NCBI GenBank assembly: GCA_039720395.1
Contig: CM077827.1
Location: 25,518,416-25,582,415 of the forward strand
From: Liquidambar formosana
Taxonomy: Eukaryota > Streptophyta > Magnoliopsida > Saxifragales > Altingiaceae
DNA length: 64,000 nucleotides
Direction of reading: 5' to 3'
This document shows positions 56,591 through 64,000 of this stretch, in pieces. Position 1 is the first letter of the stretch. Each line of letters begins with the position of its first letter. Below the pieces are notes generated by a model. The model did no database searches. It was not told the origin of the DNA and worked only from the letters and a program-made list of their open reading frames with translations. Both the position numbers and the translations under genes were made by a program.

Positions 56591-57843
56591 TCTTGATTTT
56601 CCATCCCACTTGGTTGAATATACTCATCACTTGAATATATTCTTCCATTTCAAAAGTGTATTCACTCTTTGAATATGCTTCTCAGCTTCAAATTCTCATT
56701 CTCTATCATACTTGGTTGAATATATTCATCACTTGAATATATTCTTCCATTTCAAAAGCATGTTCACCCATTGAATATGCTTCCTAGTTTCAGATCCTCA
56801 TTATCACTTACTTGGTTAAATATATTCATCACTTGAATATATTTCTCCATTTCAATGGTATACTCATCACTCGAGTATACTTCTCAGATATTTTGTCACT
56901 TACTTGGTTAAGTATATCCATCGCTTGGGTATATTTCTCCATTTCAATGGTATGTTCATCACTTGAACATACTTCTCAGATCATTTGTCACTTACTTGGT
57001 TAAGTATATCCATCACTTGGGTATATTTTTCCATTTCAATGGTATACTCATCACTTGAGTATACTTCTCAGATATTTTGCCACTTACTTGGTTAAGTATA
57101 TCCATCGCTTGGGTATATTTCTCCATTTCAATGGTATGTTCATCACTTGAACACACTTCTCAGATTATTTGTCACTTACTTGGTTAAATATATTCATGAC
57201 TAGAATATATTTCTCCATTTCAATGGTGTACTCATCACTTGAGTACACTTCTCAGATTATTCTCTATCTTACTTGCTTAAGTATATCCATCGCTTGGATA
57301 TATTTCTCTATTTCAATGGTATGTTTATCACTTAAACATACTTGTCACTTACTTGGTTAAGTATATTCGTGACTAGAATATATTTCTCCATTTCAATGGT
57401 GTACTCATCACTTGAGTACACTTCTCAGATTATTCTTATCTTACTTGGTTAAATATATCCGTCGTTTGGATATATTTCTCCATTTCAATGGTATGCTCAT
57501 CACTTGAGTGTACTTCTCAGCTTACTTGGTTAAATATATCCATCACTTGGATACATTTCTCCATTTCAAAAGTATGTTCATCACTTGAACGTACTTCTCA
57601 GTCTTTTTCAATCATTAAGTATACTCATCACTTGAGTATATTTCTCAGCATCTTTTTCATCACTTGGGTAAATATGTTCGTGACCTGAATATATTTCTCC
57701 ATTTCAAAAGTACACTCATCACTTGAATACACCTCTCAGATTATTCTTATCCTACTTGGTTAAGTATATCCATCGCTTGGGTATATTTCTCCATTTCAAT
57801 GGTATGTTCATCACTTGAACATACTTCTCAGATTATTACTTGG
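56591..57843. repeat. Tandem stem-loop array in the 3' untranslated region (B)
   Basis: About 110-115 bp higher-order units made of two or three stem-loops with a constant loop ATCACTT (or ATCGCTT) and variable arms: TATATTC/GAATATA, GTATACTC/GAGTATAC, GTATGTTC/GAACATAC, GTGTACTC/GAGTACAC and GTATGTTT/AAACATAC. The spacers read TTCTCCATTTCAATG and TTACTTGGTTAA. Element D begins inside a TTACTTGG|TTAA word. Confidence 0.88.
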
Positions 57844-57988
57844 TGTTAACACCCCATTCTGTACCACTTGGCACCTTAAGCCACTTTCTGAGACCCGATG
57901 ATGAAGGGCAGTAGCCAACGGACCATCGCAAGCACGCCCGAAGGACTCGCGGAGACACAGCAGGCCTTTGGCCTTGGTTCAATACCCC

Positions 57989-58046
57989 ATGCACGTACGT
58001 GCATGGGATATGCACGTACGTGCATATACCATGCACGTACGATCAT
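57989..58046. promoter_or_regulatory. Cluster 1 of ATGCACGTACGTGCAT palindromes (D LTR)
   Basis: Two perfect 16 bp palindromes (57989-58004 and 58010-58025) and a partial third near 58031-58046, starting about 190 bp upstream of the TATA box. CACGTACGTG contains overlapping ACGT cores typical of plant bZIP/bHLH sites. Confidence 0.75.
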
Positions 58047-58175
58047 GCCTTCTCTTTTTGAATTCCATCTGTTCCCCCCGAAATTACTTCTTACCTTATA
58101 CAGCCCCCACGCTGACAGCTGCTCAGTGGCGGCTGGGAAACCCTAGAAATCCCCGAATTAAACCCTAATCCCCGC

Positions 58176-58184
58176 CTATAAATA
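58176..58184 (+). promoter_or_regulatory. LTR TATA box (element D)
   Basis: CTATAAATA, the same nonamer as in the B and C LTRs. Confidence 0.75.
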
Positions 58185-58755
58185 CCCTGCTTTCATTCAA
58201 GAGAAGGGATCCAGATTTTGGCTATCAAAACCACCATCCTAGAAACCCTGAGACTGACGGCTGTGTCCACGAGAGGTCCGGAAAGCACGCTTGTGAAGGG
58301 ACCGCTGTTGCCCAAACCTGAAGGTAACCATTCTCAACCCTTAATTTCGTTCTAGCATGATTACTTATAATATTGCATCTATCCTGTCATTTAATACTCA
58401 TAATTAGGACACGTTCAGATCTAATCCGGCACCGTTTTATTTGTGCATTTAAGGTTATGAAATGAGTTCCTCATCCATTTCGAATGCGTAGGGCTGCATA
58501 AGATTCATCCATTAACTCCAGCATTTTCTTCCACACATGATATATCTCTATCTGTTAATTCTCAGCATTTAATTCGCACGGTTTAGGCCTACAAATATCT
58601 GTTGCATCTTTATTAGCATCTGTGGTCATTTTGCCATCTAGATCTAGGACTTCTGCATCATTTTCAAAGCATATTTGAATCATGTGTAGGCTCTCAGGTA
58701 TATAATAGCAGCATATAGGTATAAATTGAAGCATATAGCACAGTGGTCCGAGGGC

Positions 58756-58813
58756 ATGTACGTACGTGCATGATATATGCACGTACGTGCATCTCATAGG
58801 CACGTACGTACAT
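58756..58813. promoter_or_regulatory. Cluster 2 of CACGTACGTG palindromes (D LTR)
   Basis: Three palindromic units (58756-58771, 58777-58792 and about 58798-58813), about 760 bp after cluster 1 and downstream of the TATA box, with similar spacing. Confidence 0.72.
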
Positions 58814-59247
58814 GACCCATATTTTTTCAATTTAATCCTCCTTTCTCTTTTGCAGGCAGTGTAAGTATTCTTGTTAGCCTTTCAAATCTCCTTTCTTGTA
58901 TATATGTATATGCTCAAATATCTTGTTTTAATATCTCTGCATTGTGTGCCATTAATTGCTTCAGTGCTTGAATAGCGGTAGAATTCAATTGAGTCCTTTC
59001 TAATTAAAGCCAATAAGTGTATGTGAGGCCGGATTTTAGCCGGGCGCAGACGGGTGCCTAACACCTTCCCGTCCGCGTACCTTAGCTCCGAACCTTGATT
59101 CTTTGGGTGATGACGAGTTGGGCCCTTGCTAGGGGTCTATCGGTTCCCGAGGCCAAAATCGGGTGGCGACTCCCTCTCCGCCCTAATCGTCCGCGGTTAG
59201 TGGCGTACTCTCGAGCCGGGCGTGGTGAAAGGACACGGCGCTCACAA

Positions 59248-59265
59248 TGGCGACTCCACTGGGGA
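59248..59265 (+). other. Primer-binding site (element D)
   Basis: TGGCGACTCCACTGGGGA, one base after the LTR end, identical to B's PBS although the LTRs differ. Confidence 0.82.
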
Positions 59266-60351
59266 TAGAGAGCTAGACTCCGAAACATTTATTGGCTTTA
59301 ATTAATTAGGAGACTTAATTGAACAAGACTGAAATTGCACACACGCGCACAACATTTGGCACTTGTTATCCCTCGATGGCAGTCTGATTAGAGACCCGGG
59401 TTCCATTTAGTTCCTATGGGCAACTCGATTCAGCACCATCAACCTACGGCCTGTGCCACTAGCCTGTAATAAGCTAGTGAGTACGTTAACGGGTTGCTCT
59501 TTGAGCACCCTAGCCTGGGTGACCCTTGAAGAAGAAGTACCCCCAATTGACCGACCACACTAGTGTCCCCCGAGACCTTTGCATAGCCTTGCTTGAATGT
59601 ATGTCATATCGCATGTCATGTTGCATCCATATTCATTTGTATAGCGCGGGTATGGGACGAGGCCCACGTTGTACATGAGCTTTCTAGTTTGAGCCCGAAG
59701 TGAGGGAAGATTGAGTGCTGTTGTAATTGGACCTAGGCCCATTGAAAAAAAAAAAAAAAAGAAAAGAAAATGATGACAATGAACAAAATGGGCCTAGAAT
59801 CCAAATGAGGTGCAAGATGTGGGCGTGACGGGCTCAAACGAGAAAGCTGATGGACCACGTAGACCTGTTGAGAGTTAGGAATGGACCACTATGATGAATG
59901 AACACAACCCATCTAAAATTGAACATCGAAGTCCAATATCATTCTACCTAAGGCTTGATGAGTGAGAGGCAAAATAAAGTGTGATCTTGTGATTGGACTA
60001 AGCCTATCTAAGTGAAAACAATGAAATGGGCTTGGATCCAAAGTGAGTATGTGAGATATGTGTGAACTTGTAACGGGCCAGAGGTAGAATGATGTTCGAC
60101 TTCGTAAATTAATATCTGCCCATCATAGACCCTTGGAAGATCTAGTGAACATGACAAGGCTCTAGCAATGGGTTTAGATAAGGGGTTTGAAGGTATTCGG
60201 ATTGGGCTAGGGGAGAAAGTTTAATGGACATGTGCTCATTACGCTCAACTCCTGTTTCAGCAAGATTGATTCACCAGGGAGAGAAGCACCGAGTAGTGTT
60301 TGGGCCCGATCTCCGACCACTAACAGATTAAGAAGAACTCCGGCTGGAAGA
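59266..60351 (+). other. Leader between PBS and gag (element D)
   Basis: About 1.1 kb without a supported gene. A run of A bases sits near 59745-59760. The gag frame is open from 60211, but the first ATG is at 60352. Confidence 0.55.
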
Positions 60352-63300
60352 ATGGCAGAACAAGTGACTTTGGCTGATATCCTTGAACAGATGAGGAGCG
60401 ATAGAACCGAGATGAAGGGCTTCATGAATGAAATGCGGGACCGGGTTACTAAGCTCGAGAAAGGGAAAGGGAGAACAGAAGAACCACCTGAAACTGAGGA
60501 GAAAGGAGAGCCCAAGGTTAATGAGGAGGAGCACCCGAAGTGGGAAGACGATGACTATGAGGACTACCTGAAAAGGAAAGAAACCAAGGAAAAAGACACT
60601 AAAGTGGAAAAGTTGGAGGCAGAGAATGCTGAGATGAAAGCTCGGATGGACCGAATGCAAACAGCATGGCAGAAATCACAAGGCATGGATGATTACATGT
60701 ATTCTATGGCAGGGATTACGGCCGACTCCAAGGTGCAACTCCCTCCGAAATTTAAAATAGCCGACTATGAAAAGTTCGATGGCACCGGTGACCCCAAACA
60801 GCATTTGCGCCAGTACTTGAGCATTGCCCGAATGAGAGGGTTGACCGCCGATCAAGTGTTGCACGCCTTCCCTTTATCTCTCTCGGCAGATGCCTCGAAG
60901 TGGTATTATGCACTTGATCCGAAAGTCACGGACTCTTGGGAACTACTGGCTTCAGAATTTACAAACAAGTATGCGTACAACACTATGTTGGATGTCACTC
61001 TGCGGGATTTGGAAATGACTAGGCAAAAGACGGATGAGACGTTCTCAGAATTTCTGACTCGCTGGAGGGCTAAAGCTGTCAAGATGGTAAATAGGCCGAC
61101 AGAAATTGATCAGATAAACATCATTTTGAGGAACCTGACACCCGTGTACTTTGATCGCATGTTGACTTCCTCTGTCATGAATTTTGAACAATTATACCAG
61201 TGTAGAACTCGCATCGAGGATGCTATTCACCGCGTTCAGATGGATAGGCAGAAGAAAGTATATGGTTCTGGTAGTGGTGGTGGAAGCGGAAGTGCTAGAA
61301 TTAGTGGGGGAGCCCAGCCACAAGCTACAGTGGGAGCCATCCAGCAGACGCAAGCAGCACCGAAAGCGCCAAGGGTATACCATGACTTGGGAGTCCCATT
61401 GTCCAAAGCCTTGGCCAACTTGAGCAAAAGGGACTATCTGAAGCCTTTGGAACCAAGGGCACTGCCGAACCCGATTCCCTCGTATTGGAGGCAGAATGAG
61501 TTTTGCGACTTCCACCAGCGGATCGGACATAAGACGGACAATTGCATGCGATTAAAGAATGAAATCCAAGACCTGATTGATTCAGGTAAGCTACCTCCTC
61601 CAGGCGGCGACAAGCCCAATATTCAGAACAACCCTCTTCCCAATTATCGAAATGCACCGCCTCCTGCCTACATGAATATGGTTAGTGATACGAAGGAAAT
61701 GGAGGATCCGTCACAATTTATTCTCATGATCAGCATGAAGAAGGCTCCATGGGAAGATTATGACAGTGGGGAAGAAGATATTTGGGCAGAAATGGAGAAG
61801 GATTCCATGCATCTAACCCGTTCGGGGAGGCATTACAAGCCTAATTATCTGGAAGGGGATCATCCTGGAAGAGAATTGAACCAAGAAGTAAGAGAAAGGA
61901 TTGAGCAGCAAAACGAGGAGGAGGAGGACAGGATACTGAAGCAGTTAAAGAAAACACAAGCAAGTATAAGCATTTGGGGCCTGCTGATCGCCTCAAAGAA
62001 ACATCGCCAGGCTTTACTGGATGCGTTGGCAAGAAAAGAAGTACCAATGGAAACCACACCGGAGCAGGTTCTATCACTTATGGGGGTCAGCTCGGTGAGC
62101 AAGGCTGTGATGACCTTTTCCCATGAAGATTTGCCACTTGAAGGGGCAAGGCATGCCAAGCCACTCTATGTCACGGTGGAATGTAGGGATTTGAAAATAC
62201 CTGTAGTTTTGGTCGATAATGGGTCCGCATTGAATGTTTGCCCGATGCGCACCGCAACTAAGCTAGGGGTTGGCAAGGAGGACTTGATACCTTCTGTTGT
62301 GACGGTAAGGGGTTATGACAACAGCTGTCGGAGTGTGATGGGAACTTTCAAGGCCGCTTGTAAAATAGGGCCCGTTGAGTCAATGGTGGAATTCTGCGTC
62401 ATGGACATTCCCGCCAACTACAACCTGCTGTTGGGAAGAACTTGGTTACACCCTTTGCAAGCTGTTCCCTCAACCGTGCACCAGAAAATAAAATTGCCTT
62501 GGGATGAAGGAGTTCTAGTGATCCATGGAGACGGAGAAATAACTGGGCAGATATCAGGAGTAAAGGAAGGAAGCGGAGAGTTGGAATGGAGAGGTTTTGA
62601 GCTGGTACAGGTGATTGAAAGGAAGGAAACTGGAAGAGAGAAGGTGTCTCCCGATTTTGGGGAGGGGGTTAGCCATATCGTGACCCATATGATGAGAAAA
62701 CTGGGGTACATGCCCGGGATGGGGCTAGGCCGAAGGGGAGAAGGGATAGCTGAGTTCCCGGATTTCCACATGCAAACCGACCGGCGAGGGCTAGGGTACA
62801 CTGAAGAGGACGACAAATGCGTCCCCAAGAATGGAAAAACTCTCAATGGTAATTTTGTGAAGGAAGGAGAAGATTTCCCCTATTGTGGATTTCCTGAGCC
62901 ATGGATAGACCGAAGGAGCGGAGAAAGGAAGCCTGGGTTGGAGGTATTCTTTAGCGAGAAATTGAATCTGGAAGATACGGACAGGGGAACCCTAGAAGAA
63001 GAAAATGAAGAACGAGACTGGGCGGAAAATGTGGATCAGACAAGCTGGAAGGTCTTATTGTCACCTAAGAGCGGCGAAGAAGTGTTCTCTCTGACGGATG
63101 AAACCATCCCTACCAAGCTTATTGTTGTGGCTGATGGGGATACTAGCACCTGGATCTGGGAACGTGCAGCTAGGGTTACGTATGGTGTCAAGGCGATTAA
63201 TAAGCCTACTCAGGAGAAGTCTAGGGTTGGGTCTAAATCTGAGTCCGGGTCGGGGTATGGGTTTGAGTTTTCCACTGATGTAATTTCCAATAATTCAAAG

Positions 63301-64000
63301 AAATTTGATTCTGCTTACTCTGCTGTGTCCCCTAACAATCAAATTGCACAAATGCACGATCTTTTAGACCCAGATGAGCTAATTAATGAAAATCAAGATG
63401 TGAAAATTGAACCCATTAAAGAAGAGACTATCATTATTAATATAAGCACTGATGAGAAAATTAAGGAAATCCAAATTGGCTCTACTCTGTCCATGCAAGA
63501 ACGTGCAGATCTTACAGCTCTGCTGCGGGAGTTTTCTGATGTGTTTGCTTGGTCTTATGAGGACATGCCTGGAATTGACCCCGCTATAGCACAGCATCAC
63601 ATTCCTATTAGGGAGGGAGCAAGGCCAGTCAAACAAAAGCTAAGAAGAATGGCACCGGAATGGTCATTGAAGGTTAAGGAAGAGGTGACTAAGTTATTAA
63701 AAGTGGGGTTTATCAAAACGGTAGATCAGGCGGATTGGATAGCCAACATCGTGCCGGTACCAAAGAAGGATGGAAAGGTGCAGGTGTGCATTGACTACAG
63801 GGATCTTAACAAGGCTTGCCCTAAGGATGACTTCCCCCTGCCTCACATCGATGTGTTGGTAGATAACACAGCAGGGAGCGCTTTAATGTCTTTCATGGAT
63901 GGGTTCTCGGGATATAATCAGATACGGATGGCGCCGGCAGATATGACTAAGACCACCTTCACAACTGGGTGGGGGACGTATTGTTACACGGTAATGCCAT
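60352..64000 (+). CDS. gag-protease-RT polyprotein, open to window end (element D)
   Basis: A single frame of 1216 full codons without a stop, cut by the window edge. N-terminus MAEQVTLADILEQM followed by an acidic, Lys/Glu-rich coiled segment. Gag core (DYEKFDGTGDPKQHLRQYL, FTNKYAYN, FLTRWRAKAVKM), Gly/Ser-rich hinge, and knuckle CDFHQRIGHKTDNC (61504-61545). Protease DNGSALN (Asp at 62215-62217, residue about 622) and NLLLGRTW. G-patch (LGYMPGMGLGRRGEG), NGNFVKEGEDF, and an acidic/Ser-rich linker. RT starts near residue 1090 (VKQKLRRM ... KKDGKVQVCIDYRDLN) and is cut before YVDD. Unlike A-C there is no stop or intron before RT. No defect is visible, so D may be a recent, functional copy. 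Confidence 0.9.
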   Translation, partial: MAEQVTLADILEQMRSDRTEMKGFMNEMRDRVTKLEKGKGRTEEPPETEEKGEPKVNEEEHPKWEDDDYEDYLKRKETKEKDTKVEKLEAENAEMKARMDRMQTAWQKSQGMDDYMYSMAGITADSKVQLPPKFKIADYEKFDGTGDPKQHLRQYLSIARMRGLTADQVLHAFPLSLSADASKWYYALDPKVTDSWELLASEFTNKYAYNTMLDVTLRDLEMTRQKTDETFSEFLTRWRAKAVKMVNRPTEIDQINIILRNLTPVYFDRMLTSSVMNFEQLYQCRTRIEDAIHRVQMDRQKKVYGSGSGGGSGSARISGGAQPQATVGAIQQTQAAPKAPRVYHDLGVPLSKALANLSKRDYLKPLEPRALPNPIPSYWRQNEFCDFHQRIGHKTDNCMRLKNEIQDLIDSGKLPPPGGDKPNIQNNPLPNYRNAPPPAYMNMVSDTKEMEDPSQFILMISMKKAPWEDYDSGEEDIWAEMEKDSMHLTRSGRHYKPNYLEGDHPGRELNQEVRERIEQQNEEEEDRILKQLKKTQASISIWGLLIASKKHRQALLDALARKEVPMETTPEQVLSLMGVSSVSKAVMTFSHEDLPLEGARHAKPLYVTVECRDLKIPVVLVDNGSALNVCPMRTATKLGVGKEDLIPSVVTVRGYDNSCRSVMGTFKAACKIGPVESMVEFCVMDIPANYNLLLGRTWLHPLQAVPSTVHQKIKLPWDEGVLVIHGDGEITGQISGVKEGSGELEWRGFELVQVIERKETGREKVSPDFGEGVSHIVTHMMRKLGYMPGMGLGRRGEGIAEFPDFHMQTDRRGLGYTEEDDKCVPKNGKTLNGNFVKEGEDFPYCGFPEPWIDRRSGERKPGLEVFFSEKLNLEDTDRGTLEEENEERDWAENVDQTSWKVLLSPKSGEEVFSLTDETIPTKLIVVADGDTSTWIWERAARVTYGVKAINKPTQEKSRVGSKSESGSGYGFEFSTDVISNNSKKFDSAYSAVSPNNQIAQMHDLLDPDELINENQDVKIEPIKEETIIINISTDEKIKEIQIGSTLSMQERADLTALLREFSDVFAWSYEDMPGIDPAIAQHHIPIREGARPVKQKLRRMAPEWSLKVKEEVTKLLKVGFIKTVDQADWIANIVPVPKKDGKVQVCIDYRDLNKACPKDDFPLPHIDVLVDNTAGSALMSFMDGFSGYNQIRMAPADMTKTTFTTGWGTYCYTVMP

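Larger units (their letters stand above)
57844..59246 (+). repeat. Element D 5' LTR (1.4 kb, second LTR family)
   Basis: TGTTAACACCCCATTCTG to GGCGCTCACA, followed by a PBS. Its sequence is largely unrelated to the LTRs of A-C except the CTATAAATA box and the block with CCTTCCCGT...TTAGCTCCGAA, which matches CCTTCCCATG...TTAGCCTCCGAA in A/B. The preceding 5 bp CTTGG is the expected left half of a target duplication within B's array. Confidence 0.88.

Noticed and set aside
57836..58168. Short frames in D's LTR with repeated HARTC/HVRAY peptides
   Set aside because: Translations of the CACGTACGTG palindromes; not a gene.
1..64000. Host protein-coding genes, tRNA or rRNA genes
   Set aside because: All long frames belong to retrotransposon proteins or their antisense cassette. 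The remaining DNA is LTR, leader or array sequence.

Overview
This is flowering-plant DNA, probably from a dicot, although the species cannot be read from it. The window is a stack of nested LTR retrotransposons. I found no ordinary host gene, tRNA or rRNA. Most of it is Ty3/gypsy of the Tat/Ogre branch: long LTRs, an Ogre-type primer-binding site, gag, a DNGS aspartic protease followed by a G-patch, RT, two RNase H domains, integrase, and up to 8 kb of extra sequence between integrase and the 3' LTR. A 9.7 kb Ty1/copia element and a copia solo LTR are also present.

Layout. Element A (+): partial 5' LTR 1-1392, a deletion that removed gag and protease, broken pol to 5412, two decayed antisense genes (5733-11890), then a tandem array (12.4-14.0 kb). 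A copia solo LTR (8630-10330, TSD TAATC) splits one antisense gene. Element B (+): LTR 14050-16863, PBS, gag 17740-19263, then interruption by element C (19264-49683, minus strand, TSD GACAG). B resumes at 49684 with protease, RT, RNase H and integrase (several breaks), one intact antisense gene (54837-56123) and a tandem array. Element C is about 20.7 kb without its passenger: two nearly identical LTRs (19264-32112 and 46532-49683), intact RT-RH-INT, gag-protease with one apparent frameshift, and two intact antisense genes at 34056-38503. A full-length copia element (20537-30228, TSD GCACA) sits inside C's 3' LTR. Element D (+): LTR 57844-59246, PBS 59248, and one uninterrupted gag-protease-RT frame from 60352 past the window end.

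How the parts work together. In A, B and C, gag-protease and RT-RNase H-integrase are separated by a stop codon and a 169-179 bp GT-AG interval whose removal joins the frames, as in Ogre. Downstream of integrase A and C carry two genes on the opposite strand: a seven-exon plant-mobile-domain (MAIN-like) gene and an intronless 428-codon DUF7745-like gene. B keeps only the second. A GC-rich dyad of about 55-82 bp, with arms that change together between copies, lies upstream of each antisense gene and also upstream of the TATA box in C's LTRs. The three 3' arrays differ in sequence but are all built from short stem-loops with co-varying arms. The dyad, the antisense cassette and the stem-loop arrays are the most interesting parts of the window.

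All identities come from reading motifs and comparing copies by eye. No database search was run, and divergence figures are estimates.
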